Assembly: GCF_008119665.1 (NCBI RefSeq)
Contig: NZ_CP043046.1
Span: 5,394,001 to 5,458,000, forward strand
DNA length: 64,000 bases
DNA from: Pigmentiphaga aceris
Lineage (GTDB): Bacteria; Pseudomonadota; Gammaproteobacteria; Burkholderiales; Burkholderiaceae_B
Direction: 5' to 3'
Within the stretch, counting starts at the first letter, position 1, and each line of letters begins with the position of its first letter. Made by a program: the position numbers and the translations under genes. Below, piece by piece: positions 26,892 to 37,500 of the stretch. The notes under the pieces were generated by a model, which was given only the letters and a program-made list of their open reading frames with translations, was not told where the DNA came from and did no database searches.

Positions 26892-27878
26892 ATGTTCACC
26901 CCCACTGCCGAAGTTCGTCGTCGTGTCCTGCTTGCCCTGGCCTTGAGCGGATTGTCTGGCCTGGCCGCCACGCCGGCGCTGGCTGCTGACAAGTTTGTCG
27001 CCATCACTGCCATCGTCGAGCACCCGTCCCTGGATGCCGTGCGCGACGGCGTGCGAGACGAATTGAAAGCAGCAGGGTTCGAAGCCGGCAAGAACCTGAA
27101 GTGGGAATATCAAAGCGCCCAGGGCAATCCTGGCACTGCCGCGCAGATCGCCCGCAAATTCATCGGTGACAAGCCCGATGCCATCGTGGCCATCGCCACT
27201 CCCTCTGCGCAGGCGGTAGTGGCCGCCACCAAGTCGGTGCCGGTGGTGTTCGCGGCCGTGACCGACCCGGTGGCTGCACAGTTGGTGAAAAGCTGGGATG
27301 CCTCGGGCACCAATGTGTCGGGCGTGTCCGACGAGCTGGCGCTGGACAAGCAGATCGAGCTGATCAAACAAGTGGTGCCCAATGCCAAACGCGTGGGCGT
27401 GGTCTACAACCCGGGCGAATCGAATTCGCGTGTGGTGATCGACCAATTGAAGAAGCTGTTGCCGCCTGCCGGCCTGAGCCTGGTCGAAGCCGCCGCCCCG
27501 CGTACCGTGGACGTAAGCGCCGCCGCGCGCAGCCTGGTCGGCAAGGCCGATGTGATCTACACCAGCACCGACAACAACGTGGTGTCGGCCTACGAAGCGC
27601 TGGTGAAGGTGGGCAGCGACAGCAAGATTCCGCTGGTTGCCGCAGACACCGGCAGCGTCAAACGCGGCGCGGTAGCCGCCTACGGCATCGACTACTACGA
27701 CCTGGGTCGTCAGACCGGCAAGATCGTGGTGCGCATCTTGAATGGCGAAAAAGTCGGTGCCATTGCCCCGCAACGTGGCGAAAAGCTGGAGGTCGCTGTC
27801 AACCCCGACGCCGCCGCCAAGCAAGGCGCTACCCTGCCCGCTGCGCTGGTGAGCAGCGCCAAGACCGTCGTCAAGTAA
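26892..27878 (+). CDS. ABC transporter substrate-binding protein (TrpX-like)
   Basis: A 328-residue periplasmic binding protein of the ABC_sub_bind (PF04392-type) family. A twin-Arg-free signal peptide with RRRVLLALALSG and a cleavage site near ALA-AD opens it. Family features are ITAIVEHPSLDAVRDGVRDEL, VAIATPSAQAV, VFAAVTDPVAA and VGVVYNPGESNS. TrpX-type systems import tryptophan or related aromatic compounds, but the ligand here cannot be read from the sequence. It is followed after 7 bases by the permease and then the ATPase. Confidence 0.9.
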   Translation: MFTPTAEVRRRVLLALALSGLSGLAATPALAADKFVAITAIVEHPSLDAVRDGVRDELKAAGFEAGKNLKWEYQSAQGNPGTAAQIARKFIGDKPDAIVAIATPSAQAVVAATKSVPVVFAAVTDPVAAQLVKSWDASGTNVSGVSDELALDKQIELIKQVVPNAKRVGVVYNPGESNSRVVIDQLKKLLPPAGLSLVEAAAPRTVDVSAAARSLVGKADVIYTSTDNNVVSAYEALVKVGSDSKIPLVAADTGSVKRGAVAAYGIDYYDLGRQTGKIVVRILNGEKVGAIAPQRGEKLEVAVNPDAAAKQGATLPAALVSSAKTVVK

Positions 27879-27885
27879 GCCTGCC

Positions 27886-28788
27886 ATGTCTGCATTTGCG
27901 TTGCTGGGGGCCGTCGAGATCGGACTGGTGTTTGCGCTGGTCGCGCTGGGTGTGTTGATCTCGTTTCGGATGCTGCGGTTTCCCGACCTGACGGTAGACG
28001 GCAGTTTTCCGCTGGGCGGGGCGGTAGCCGCCACCTTGATCGGCCTGGGTGTCGATCCCTTTGTCGCGACCGCCGCTGCCGTGGCTGCCGGCGCGCTGGC
28101 AGGCCTGATCACAGGTTGGCTCAATGTCAGCCTGAAGATCATGGACTTGCTGGCCAGCATCTTGATGATGATCGCGCTGTATTCGATCAACCTGCGCATC
28201 ATGGGCCGGCCCAACGTCCCGCTGATCTCCGAGCCCACCATCTTCACCATGCTGTTGCCGGGCATGCTGCCCGACTATGTCGAACGGCCATTGCTGTTGC
28301 TGGGTGTGGTCGTGGTGGTGAAGCTGGCACTCGACTGGTTCTTTTCCACCGAAACCGGCCTGGCAATACGCGCCACCGGTGCCAACCCCCGCATGGCGCG
28401 TGCGCAAGGCATTGCCACCGGCCGCGCCACCTTGGTCGGCATGGCGATTTCGAACGCGCTGGTCGGGCTGGCGGGTGCGCTGTTCGCGCAAACCCAGGGC
28501 GGTGCAGACATTTCCATGGGCATCGGCACCATCGTGATCGGCCTGGCCGCCGTGATCGTGGGCGAAAGCGTGATGCCGGCGCGCCGCCTGGTGTGGATCA
28601 CCCTGGCGGTGATTGTCGGGGCGCTGCTGTATCGGCTGTTCATCGCCATTGCACTCAATAGCGACTTCATCGGCCTGCAAGCACAAGACCTGAACCTGGT
28701 GACTGCCTTGCTGGTGGCTGCTGCCCTGGTGCTGCCGCGCCTGAAGGGGCAACTCAAACGCCGCCTTGCCAGCCAGCGGGAGCACTAG
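27886..28788 (+). CDS. ABC transporter permease (TrpY-like)
   Basis: A 300-residue inner-membrane permease of the branched-chain type fold with about eight membrane segments. LVALGVLISFRMLRFPDLTVDGSF near the N-terminus and RATGANPRMARAQGI in the cytoplasmic coupling loop are typical of the TrpY/YtfT-like group that pairs with TrpX. It lies 7 bases after the binding-protein gene, so it is in the same operon. Confidence 0.9.
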   Translation: MSAFALLGAVEIGLVFALVALGVLISFRMLRFPDLTVDGSFPLGGAVAATLIGLGVDPFVATAAAVAAGALAGLITGWLNVSLKIMDLLASILMMIALYSINLRIMGRPNVPLISEPTIFTMLLPGMLPDYVERPLLLLGVVVVVKLALDWFFSTETGLAIRATGANPRMARAQGIATGRATLVGMAISNALVGLAGALFAQTQGGADISMGIGTIVIGLAAVIVGESVMPARRLVWITLAVIVGALLYRLFIAIALNSDFIGLQAQDLNLVTALLVAAALVLPRLKGQLKRRLASQREH

Positions 28789-28863
28789 CATGACACCACG
28801 CACATCATGGCTGCGGCCTTGCACCCAGGTTCACCACGCTGCCCCCCGCAGGACGACATCGAT

Positions 28864-29658
28864 ATGCTGAAAGCCAGCCAACTGCACGTCACTTTCAACG
28901 CTGGCACGCCCATCGAAACCCGTGCGCTGCGCGGGCTCGATCTGGACATTCCCAGCGGGCAATTCGTGTCGGTGATCGGGTCCAACGGCGCGGGTAAGTC
29001 CACGCTGTTGAACGCCGTGTCGGGCGATCAGTCAGTGGATCGCGGACAGATTTCCATCGACGGTGTCGATGTCACCCGCCAGCCGGCCTGGGCACGTGCC
29101 GGTCAGGTGGCGCGGGTGTTTCAAGACCCGATGGCAGGCACCTGTGAATCGCTGACCATCGAAGAGAACATGGCACTTGCGCTGGCACGCGGCAAGCGTC
29201 GTGGTCTGCGCCTGGCCTTACGTGGCCAGATGCGCGAGCAGTTCCGCGAGCGCCTGGCGATGTTGGGCCTGGGGCTGGAAAAGCGGCTGACGGATCGCAT
29301 CGGGCTGCTATCGGGTGGCCAGCGGCAGGCGATCAGTCTGCTGATGGCGTCCTTGCAACCCTCGCGGATTCTGCTGCTGGACGAACACACGGCAGCACTC
29401 GACCCGCGCACGGCGGCGTTTGTGCTGGAGCTGACCGCGCGCATCGTGGCCGAGGGCAAGCTGACCACGATGATGGTGACCCACAGCATGCGGCAGGCGC
29501 TGGATTACGGCGACCGCACGGTGATGCTGCATCAGGGCAAGGTGGTGCTCGATGTGTCGGGACCAGAACGCGCAGGCATGGATGTGCCAGACCTGTTGCG
29601 CAGGTTCGAGCAGACGCGCGGCGAAGTGCTGGCCGACGACGCGCTGCTGCTGGGGTGA
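28864..29658 (+). CDS. ABC transporter ATP-binding protein (TrpZ-like)
   Basis: The ATPase of the three-gene importer. It has Walker A GSNGAGKST, Q-loop VFQDP, signature LSGGQRQA, Walker B ILLLDEHTAALDP and H-loop VTHSM. The start is set at 28864 (LKASQLHVTFN), since the 19 preceding in-frame residues are not family-like; that leaves a 75-base gap from the permease stop. 264 residues. The conserved DEHTAALDP wording is typical of this subgroup, where most ABC proteins have DEPT. Confidence 0.92.
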   Translation: MLKASQLHVTFNAGTPIETRALRGLDLDIPSGQFVSVIGSNGAGKSTLLNAVSGDQSVDRGQISIDGVDVTRQPAWARAGQVARVFQDPMAGTCESLTIEENMALALARGKRRGLRLALRGQMREQFRERLAMLGLGLEKRLTDRIGLLSGGQRQAISLLMASLQPSRILLLDEHTAALDPRTAAFVLELTARIVAEGKLTTMMVTHSMRQALDYGDRTVMLHQGKVVLDVSGPERAGMDVPDLLRRFEQTRGEVLADDALLLG

Positions 29659-29665
29659 TGCGCGC

Positions 29666-31837
29666 CTAGTTTTCTACTGCCGGCGCGTTCTCTATCGATC
29701 GCGTCAATGGCAGCCAGAACGCGAACACCGTACCGCCACCACTGTCTGGCAGCCATGCGCAGTGCGCGTCCAGCGCCTGCGCACGGCTGCGCACATTGGC
29801 CAGGCCGCGACGACCGGGCTGTACCGACGCACTGGGCGGCTCCGAGAACGGATGGCCGTTGTCGCGCACACAAACCTGTACGCCGGGTGCCCCGTCCCCC
29901 CGTGGTGACAGCGCCTCTCCGGTGGAGACCGTGATGGCAGTGGCACCACTGTGCTTGATGATGTTGGTCAGCACCTCTTGCACGATGCGCAGCACATGCA
30001 GCGCGCTTTGCGCATCGAGCCAGGGCAATGGCGGCAGTTCGTTCATCTGCCACTGCAAGACAATGCCCGCCCCCGACAGCCTGGGCCCCAGACGAAAGCG
30101 CAGCGCGCCCAGCAAGGCCAGCAGGTCAGCATCGGTACTGTCCAGGGAATCGATGGAGATTTTCAGATCGTCGATGCATTCCTTCAGCAACTGCACCACG
30201 TCTACCTGCGTCTGCCCGCGCTCCACCAGTCGCAGCGCGGTCATCAGCGATGAGCCAACCCCGTCGTGCATTTCGCGCATCAGGCGCTGACGCTCCTGCA
30301 GCAGCGTCTGCTCGCGTTCGGCGGCGCGCAGGCGCTCATGGGTTTCGCGCAATTCGGACTCCTGTGCAGCCAGTTGCTCGGTCAGCACGACACGCGCGCG
30401 TGATGCGGATTCCAGCGCGTGGATATAGCGCTGGAACATCATGTAGAGAAACAAGGTCAGCAAACCCAGGTTCAGATAAGGCAGCAGATACAGGCCTTCG
30501 ATGTTCAGCCAATGAAGCTGCAAGGCCACGTCATGCATGCTCAAGGGCCACGCCAGAATTCCCCAGGCCGCCAGGAATAGACTGGCCCCGCTGCGCAGGG
30601 AACGGGCATTGGCGATGACGACATATAGCTGCACCAGCGCGGGCGGCACCAGCAACAGACGCAGCAAGGGCAGCACGGATCCATGCCCGGCCCACCAGGT
30701 GGGCAGCGCAAGCACAATGGCCGCCACGGTGTAGACCAGCATCCAGCGACTCAGACGCGGACGCGGCCGGTGCTGCACCAGACCCAGAAAATTCACTGTG
30801 CACACCGGGGAACTCAGCATCGCCGCCAGGGTGATCCAGGTGAACCAGACAAAGTCCATGTCCAGTCCCTCGTCTCCCACCAGAAAGGTCAAGGCGGCCA
30901 AGGACTGGCCCAGCGCGATGCAGAAGAACCAGGCAAAGGCCTTAGCTTCGGTACGCTGCCCCTGCATGCCGGGATGTTTCCCGAACCGCAGCCAGGCTGC
31001 CATCCCCAGCGCAAACAGACCCAGCATCAGATACGAGCCGCGCCAGTAGCCGACCAGCGTGGTCTGCAGGAAGGTGCGCCAGCGCCAGCGAGGCAGCAGT
31101 TCTGCTGCCGGCCCCACCCACATGGTCGACAACGCGCCTCCTACCCCCGCCTTGCTGGCCATGCGCATGTGCACCCAGGCATCGTTGCCCGCTCGCAGCA
31201 TGCCGCTCAGGTCGATCCACAGGGGGTAATTGAAGTTGCTCCACGCCTGATCGCCGCGCGATTGCCAGGCCAGGATGCCATCCACATAGACGGACAAGGT
31301 GCCCGTGGTCTGCCAGCGCGGCAGATACAAACGTGTGCCCTGCGGTGCCAGTGCAGCCGCAGGCAGCTTCATGCGATACCAGAGCACGCTGGTCTGGTCG
31401 CCGCTGGCGACGCGCCCCTTGCCCAGATCGCGTTGCCGGGTGTGTGGCAAGGCCACCGATTGCCAGTGCGTTGCTGCATCGAGCAAGGGGCTGTCGCCCG
31501 CATCCAGCTCGTTCAGAGAAGGCGGCTGCAACCAGGCGGTGCTGGTGGATGCCCAGACCTCGGCCTGGGTAAGGTGCACGGCATGGGGCGTGGGCTGAGG
31601 TTCTGACTGGGGCTGAGGCTGGGATTGCGCGCTTGCCGATCCGCCAGCCATGCCTGGAAAGACAGTCGGCACCAAGGCAGAAAACAAGACCAGAAAAAAG
31701 ATCAGTCCAATACGGTGACTGCGCGCACGACCCGGCCATGACGTCTGCATCCACGACACAAACCCGCTGCGCCAAGCCCACCAGCGCAAGCCCGCAAGAC
31801 CGCTGTCGACACCTTGCAGGCCGGCGTCATTCTTCAC
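29666..31837 (-). CDS. Membrane sensor histidine kinase (NarL-partner type)
   Basis: A 723-residue kinase. After a hydrophobic leader (44-62) a periplasmic jelly-roll-like domain (about 85-250, LWYRMKLPA, LYLPRWQTTGTLSVYVDG) precedes seven membrane segments (about 255-470), the 7TMR-DISM arrangement. A coiled coil follows (475-515), then a HisKA_3 dimerisation helix with the phospho-accepting His524 in REMHDGVGSS. The HATPase domain has the N-box EVLTNIIKHSGA and a D-box VRDNG. The start is a GTG; an ATG at 31750 would remove 29 residues. The 5' end overlaps the response-regulator gene by 11 bp, so the two form a two-component pair facing the tps genes. Confidence 0.92.
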   Translation of the reverse strand: MKNDAGLQGVDSGLAGLRWWAWRSGFVSWMQTSWPGRARSHRIGLIFFLVLFSALVPTVFPGMAGGSASAQSQPQPQSEPQPTPHAVHLTQAEVWASTSTAWLQPPSLNELDAGDSPLLDAATHWQSVALPHTRQRDLGKGRVASGDQTSVLWYRMKLPAAALAPQGTRLYLPRWQTTGTLSVYVDGILAWQSRGDQAWSNFNYPLWIDLSGMLRAGNDAWVHMRMASKAGVGGALSTMWVGPAAELLPRWRWRTFLQTTLVGYWRGSYLMLGLFALGMAAWLRFGKHPGMQGQRTEAKAFAWFFCIALGQSLAALTFLVGDEGLDMDFVWFTWITLAAMLSSPVCTVNFLGLVQHRPRPRLSRWMLVYTVAAIVLALPTWWAGHGSVLPLLRLLLVPPALVQLYVVIANARSLRSGASLFLAAWGILAWPLSMHDVALQLHWLNIEGLYLLPYLNLGLLTLFLYMMFQRYIHALESASRARVVLTEQLAAQESELRETHERLRAAEREQTLLQERQRLMREMHDGVGSSLMTALRLVERGQTQVDVVQLLKECIDDLKISIDSLDSTDADLLALLGALRFRLGPRLSGAGIVLQWQMNELPPLPWLDAQSALHVLRIVQEVLTNIIKHSGATAITVSTGEALSPRGDGAPGVQVCVRDNGHPFSEPPSASVQPGRRGLANVRSRAQALDAHCAWLPDSGGGTVFAFWLPLTRSIENAPAVEN

Positions 31838-32546
31838 GCAGCCACCCCTGTCGTGCGCCTTCCCGCACCGCCCCGGCGCGCGAGTTCACTTGCAGCTTGG
31901 TATAGATGCGCCGCACGAAGGTCTGCACCGTGTGCGGGGACACGCCCAGCGCGCCCGCCACCTCGTCAACCGTGTAGCCCCGTGCCACCAGCCGCAGCAC
32001 TTCGGCCTCGCGGGCAGACGGCGGCACGGCAGTTTCCTGCGCAGGCACCTGTGGCGACCGTGCTGCCTGGGCGGCCTGGCGCAGCAACAGCTTGCGCGCC
32101 ACCATCGGGTTGATCGGACTGCCTCCTGCGTGCAGGCTGCGAATCTCGGACACCAGTTCCTCGGCGCTCAGGTCCTTCAGCAGATAACCCATGGCACCGG
32201 CCTCGATGGCACGCAGCACATGCGTCTCGTCGCCGAAGATGGTGCTGACCATCACCGCGCAATCCGGCCAGCTTGCGCGAGCAGTCGCGATCACATCCAG
32301 CCCCGATCCATCCGGCAGCCCCAGGTCCACCAGCAGCACGTCTGGCGATGGGTCTGAGCCGCCTTGAATCTTGGTCAGCGCCTCCTGCCGACTGGCCGCC
32401 GCCCACAGCATCTGCATGCCCTGCGCGCCCTGCACTGCCTGCATCACCGCCAGGCGGCAGGCGCAGTCGTCCTCCACCATCGCCACGCACACAGGCTTGG
32501 GTGGAGTGATCGGGAGCGCGGCGTATCTATCGGTAACAGGAGACAT
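31827..32546 (-). CDS. NarL/LuxR-family response regulator
   Basis: A 239-residue regulator with a receiver domain (about 18-135) and a C-terminal LuxR-type helix-turn-helix. The receiver has the acidic pair VEDD, phospho-acceptor Asp in VLLVDLGLPDGSG, and a KDLSAEEL segment with the conserved Lys. The DNA-binding part (about 170-239) reads SAREAEVLRLVARGYTVDEV then VSPHTVQTFVRRIYTKL. The start at 32546 gives SPVTDRYAAL; an upstream codon at 32567 is possible. It is divergent from tpsB with 114 bp between, which contains a perfect palindrome, so it probably controls the tps pair, itself, or both. Confidence 0.93.
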   Translation of the reverse strand: MSPVTDRYAALPITPPKPVCVAMVEDDCACRLAVMQAVQGAQGMQMLWAAASRQEALTKIQGGSDPSPDVLLVDLGLPDGSGLDVIATARASWPDCAVMVSTIFGDETHVLRAIEAGAMGYLLKDLSAEELVSEIRSLHAGGSPINPMVARKLLLRQAAQAARSPQVPAQETAVPPSAREAEVLRLVARGYTVDEVAGALGVSPHTVQTFVRRIYTKLQVNSRAGAVREGARQGWLREE

Positions 32547-32583
32547 AGCCGCGCATCGTGCCATCAACCTGGGCTGAGGTCAC

Positions 32584-32601
32584 GTCCCCACATCTGGGGA
32601 C
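32584..32601. promoter_or_regulatory. 7-4-7 palindrome, candidate response-regulator operator
   Basis: GTCCCCA (32584-32590), spacer CATC, TGGGGAC (32595-32601): a perfect inverted repeat in the only intergenic space shared by the response-regulator gene and tpsB. Its size fits a dimeric LuxR-type regulator. Assignment to the neighbouring regulator is inference. Confidence 0.55.
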
Positions 32602-32660
32602 ATACAAATCCTTACCGTCCTACTACGCTGCGCCGGTCACCTATTCCAGGCGTTCCGGCC

Positions 32661-34358
32661 ATGCACCAGACCACCCACACCCAGCCCCTTCGCATGCTGC
32701 TTGTCGTCTTGCTGGGCCTGCCCAGCTTGCCCGCCTTGTCGCAGTCCACCGTGCCGGATGCAGGTTCTCTGTTGCGTGAAACCGAACGCAGCCTGCAAGT
32801 GCCACGCGCGGCCCCCCAGCCCCAGGCTGCCCCCGCTGCGCGGCCCATGCCCTCGGATGCGAAAGCCGCTCGCATCACCGTGCAACAGATCACCATCGAA
32901 GGTGCCAGTCTGGTGCCCACCGCTGAACTCGATGCCCTGGTGGCTGATCGCCGGGGCCAGTCCTTGAGCCTGGCCGAACTGGAATACACTGCCCAGCGGA
33001 TTGCCGAGTATTACCGCGCCCGGGGCTGGTACGCCCGGGTCTTCCTGCCCCAGCAAGACGTGACCGAGGGCAATGTCCGCATCCATGTGCTGGAAGGCCG
33101 ATATGGCGGCAGCACGATCGCAGCACAAGGCCAGCGCGCCGACGCCGCCAAGGTGCAGCGCATGGTCACCCGTTCGCTACAGCCCGGTGCTCCGCTGTCG
33201 TCGGCAGATCTGGAGCGCGGTCTGCTGATTGCCAACGACTTGCCCGGTGTCCGGGCAACCGGCCTGCTGCAGGCGGGCGACCAGCAAGGGGAAACACAGT
33301 TGGCGCTGTCCGTCCAGGACACCCCCTTCGTCACTGGCGATGTCGGGCTGAACAATTACGGCGTGGCATCGACCGGCCGGTTGCAGGCCGTGGCCGGCCT
33401 GGCGCTGAACAATCTGAGTGGCGGCGGAGATCAGTTGGCCTTGCGCCTGCTGGCAGCCCAGGACATCCGCAGCGGCTTGGCGCGCTACAGCCTGCCGCTG
33501 GGCGACAGCGGCCTTCGCCTGGCCACCCAACTGTCGACGCTGGACTACTCCCTGGGCGGCAGCTACCGAGACTTGCAAGCCGAAGGCAAGGCACATACCG
33601 GCGGCCTGAGCCTGAGCTATCCGCTGATCCGTCAGGCCGCACACAACCTGCAACTGACTGCCGGTTATGAACACCGCCGCTACGACGACGATGCACTGGG
33701 CCAGTCCCTGCGTCGTCACCGTGTCAACGCCGCCACGCTGGGCGTGAACGGGGATGTCCGTGACGCATTCGGCGGTGGCGGCATCACCTGGGGCGGTGCT
33801 CAGCTCACCCACGGTCGCCTGGGCATTCGTGACATCAACAACGACCGCGCGGTAGATGCCGCCACGGCTCGCAGTGCGGGCGGCTATCAAAAGCTTGCGT
33901 GGAACTTGAACCGCTTGCAGAACCTGGGCAGCGGCTGGCAAGTGCAGGCGGCCCTGTCGGGGCAGTTTGCCGGCGACAACCTGGGTAGTTCCGAGCGCTT
34001 CACGCTCGGCGGCCCCAGCCAAGTGCGCGCCTACGCGGTGAATGAAGCCAGCGGCGACGCCGGGGTGCTGTTCAAGCTGGAACTGCAACGTGAACTGGGC
34101 AAGGGCTGGCAAGCCACTGCGTTCTACGACACCGGCCGCATTCGCCAGCACCACCAGCCCTGGACCGGCTGGAACGCGCGCAGCGGTCAACCGAACAGCT
34201 ACTCGCTGTCAGGTGCCGGGTTCGGCCTGAACTGGCGGCATCCCGACTGGTTCCTGACGGCAAGCCTGTCCACCCCGATCGGCAGACGCCCCGACCAAGG
34301 TGATGGCGCACGCCCCAGCGGCGTGCGTGGCTGGATCAGTCTGACCCGCCTGTTGTGA
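32661..34358 (+). CDS. Two-partner secretion outer-membrane transporter (TpsB, ShlB/FhaC family)
   Basis: TpsB proteins are 16-strand outer-membrane barrels that export one partner exoprotein. The 565-residue product has a signal peptide (about 1-28), a proline-rich linker, and two POTRA domains; the first starts ITVQQITIEGASLVPTAELDAL. The C-terminal barrel contains the conserved FTLGGPSQVRAYAVNEASGD (the VRGY-type tip motif in its VRAY form) and ends in GWISLTRLL. The start at 32661 is chosen by the signal peptide. Its partner tpsA begins 162 bp downstream. Confidence 0.95.
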   Translation: MHQTTHTQPLRMLLVVLLGLPSLPALSQSTVPDAGSLLRETERSLQVPRAAPQPQAAPAARPMPSDAKAARITVQQITIEGASLVPTAELDALVADRRGQSLSLAELEYTAQRIAEYYRARGWYARVFLPQQDVTEGNVRIHVLEGRYGGSTIAAQGQRADAAKVQRMVTRSLQPGAPLSSADLERGLLIANDLPGVRATGLLQAGDQQGETQLALSVQDTPFVTGDVGLNNYGVASTGRLQAVAGLALNNLSGGGDQLALRLLAAQDIRSGLARYSLPLGDSGLRLATQLSTLDYSLGGSYRDLQAEGKAHTGGLSLSYPLIRQAAHNLQLTAGYEHRRYDDDALGQSLRRHRVNAATLGVNGDVRDAFGGGGITWGGAQLTHGRLGIRDINNDRAVDAATARSAGGYQKLAWNLNRLQNLGSGWQVQAALSGQFAGDNLGSSERFTLGGPSQVRAYAVNEASGDAGVLFKLELQRELGKGWQATAFYDTGRIRQHHQPWTGWNARSGQPNSYSLSGAGFGLNWRHPDWFLTASLSTPIGRRPDQGDGARPSGVRGWISLTRLL

Positions 34359-34520
34359 TCGTCAACACGTGCGCTGGACCGACACAGACGCACCGCACGC
34401 AATCGACGCCCTGACGCCCGCCCCGTGGACACTGCCCGCGCTCGGGCACGTAGCAAAAAAACACATCGGCCGCCCTGCACAGCGCAAGCGGTGGTTGCAG
34501 ACAATCAAGGAATTACCGCC

Positions 34521-37500
34521 ATGAACCATACCTACCGCCTGGTCTGGAACGCCACTCACCAACGCTATGTTCCTGCTGCCGAGACCGCCCGCAGCCAAGG
34601 CAAGCGCGCAAGCGGCAAGGCGCTGCTGCCCGCAGCCGTGGTATTGAGTTCCGCGCTGCTGGGCATGCCGAGTTTTGCGCAGGCCCCGCCCGCGGCCAAC
34701 GCCCTGCCCACCGGCGGCCAGGTGGTGGCGGGCCAGGCCAGCATCGGCCAGGCGGGCAGCCAGATGACCATCACCCAGGGCACGGACAAAGCCATCCTGA
34801 ACTGGAACAGCTTCGACATCGGCCGCGACGCGCGTGTGCAATTCCAGCAGCCCGGCAGCAGCGCCGTGGCGCTGAACCGGGTGGTGGCCGGCGACGCCAG
34901 CCAGATACACGGCCAGCTGGCCGCCAACGGACAGGTGTGGCTGGTCAACCCCAACGGCGTGGTGTTCGGTGCCGGTAGCCGAGTCGACGTGGGCGGCCTG
35001 GTGGCGTCCACGCTGAACATCACCGACCAGGACCTCCTGGACGGCAAGGCCGTCTTCACGCGCCAGGGTGCGACTGGCGGCATCACCAACCAGGGGCAGA
35101 TCACCGCCACCGGCGATGGGGAACAAGGCGGCATGATTGCGCTGCTGGCCCCTAGGGTGCAGAACGACGGCGTGCTCACGGCGCAGCTGGGCAAGGTCGC
35201 GCTGGCCGCCGGTGACCAGATCACCCTGGATGCGGGTGCAAACGGTTTGTTGCGCGTGGCCGTGCAGCCCTCCACCTTGCACACCCTGGTGGAAAACCGT
35301 CAGCTGATCGTCGCCGATGGTGGCCAGGTGGTGATGACCGGCCGGGCCGCCGATGCCTTGTCGGGCAGCGTCGTGGCCAACACCGGCACCGTGCAGGCAC
35401 GAACGCTGGGCACCCACAATGGCCGCATCATGCTGATGGCCGATGGCGACCATGGCAGCGTGCAGGTCAGCGGCAAGCTGGACGCCAGCGCTCCGTCGGG
35501 TCAAGGCACGTCCGGTGCCAGTGGCCACTTGGGCCAGGGTGGCAGCATCGAGGTCACCGGCAAACAGGTGGTGCTGGCCGGGGCCACGCTAGACGCCAGC
35601 GGCACCCACGGTGGCGGTGACATCCAGGTAGGTGGCGGCTGGCAAGGCGGCGGCACGCTGACACGTGCACAGACCACGACCGTCGACGCCGGCAGCAACC
35701 TGATGGCCGATGCCACGCAGAAAGGAGATGGCGGCACGGTTGTCGTCTGGTCCGACCAGAAGACCGACTACGCCGGCCACATCAGTGCAAAAGGCGGTGC
35801 CAAAGGCGGCAACGGCGGCAAGGCCGAGGTATCGGGCAAGGCGACGCTGGCATTCAAAGGAACTGCCGATCTGTCGGCCACGCAAGGCCGCTTCGGCGAC
35901 CTGCTGCTGGACCCCTACAACCTGACGATCGTCAGCGGCAACGGTGGTGCGCCAGTTGCCAGCGCCGACGATTCCACGCTGGGCGCCAACACCCTTACCG
36001 CCGCGCTCGCCGGTGCCAATGTCACGGTGTCCACCGGTGCCGGCGGGACCCAGGCCGGCGACATCACCGTCGATGCGCCCGTGACCTGGAGCGCCAACAC
36101 GGTGCTTACGCTACAGGCGGCGGGCGACATCGCGATCAAACAAAATATCACCGCCACGGGGGCGAGCGCTGGGCTGGAGCTGTCCCATGGGGTGGGCAAG
36201 GACTACCAGTTGAAGGACGGTGCCAACGTCACGCTGAGCGGTGCCAGCGCCACCTTGAAGATCGGTGCCACGGGTGCGCTGAACAGCTATACCTTGCTGC
36301 GGGATGTGAGTGCATTGCAGGCCATCCCAGCCAGCAGCACTGGGCACTTTGCACTGGCTGGGGAGATCGATGCGTCGCCATTGTCGAGCGGCGCGGGGTT
36401 TGCGCCGATTGCGAACTTTGGCGGCACGTTTACCGGGATGGGGCACGCCATCAACGGGTTGACGATCAATCGTCCTGCTACGAATAACCTAGGCTTGTTT
36501 GGCATCACTGCCAGCGGCAGTACCATCCGCAATGTGGGTTTGGTGGGTGGCGGCGTGACGGGCTCGTATAGCGTTGGAATGCTGGCGGGTTCAAACAACG
36601 GCACCATCAGCCATGCTTATGCCACCGGGACGGCGCGGGCCGTCGATACGATCGACGGTCAGGTTGGTGGACTGGTTGGCATGAACTTTGGCCAAATCAG
36701 CCGTTCTTATGCAACGGGTAACGTCAGCGGTAGCCGCTACAACGGCGGCTTGGCCGGTGCAAACGCAAACAACGCCAATATCACGCTCTCCTACGCCACC
36801 GGGTCGGTAACAGGGACGCAAGAAGGCACCGGTGGCTTGGTGGGTATAAACAGCGGATATAGCAATATCAGCCACGCTTATGCGACCGGCACCGTGAGCG
36901 GTACGGGTCGTGTCGGCGGACTGGTGGGTTTTGTCTCTGCCAGCTCCGTTACTGACACCTATGCCACAGGACCGGTAAACGGTACCGGGACCGCCGAATT
37001 AGGTGGGCTGATCGGTGCAAATAACGGCAGTGTTGCCCGTAGCTTCTACGCGACCACCGACGCAACTGGGACGGGCATCAACAACGGGGGCGTTGCTGCA
37101 GGAGGTTGGAATGGCAACGCCAGTGGAACGGGAAAAACCTATACAGAACTGATGGCCCCCACCACCTTCAGCGCCTGGGACACGTCCATCTGGTCGCTCG
37201 CCCGTGGCGCGAGCGTCGCTGGTTATGAGACTGGCCTTCCCTCACTGATCGGCGTGACCCGCGCCGCAGACGTGGTACGTGGCACCCTGTTCCAGGGCGG
37301 CATGGGCACGGGTGCAAGCCCGTACACCATCACCGACTGGCAACAGCTGGCCAATATCAATCAGGTGGCCGGTGGCACCTACACCTACAACCTGAGCAAC
37401 AACCTGGACAGCAGCACCAGCGGCTATACGCAGCTTGCCAGTGCCACGGCAAATGGCGGCCTGGGGTGGAAGCCGCTGGGTGACTCAGCCACTCGTTTTG

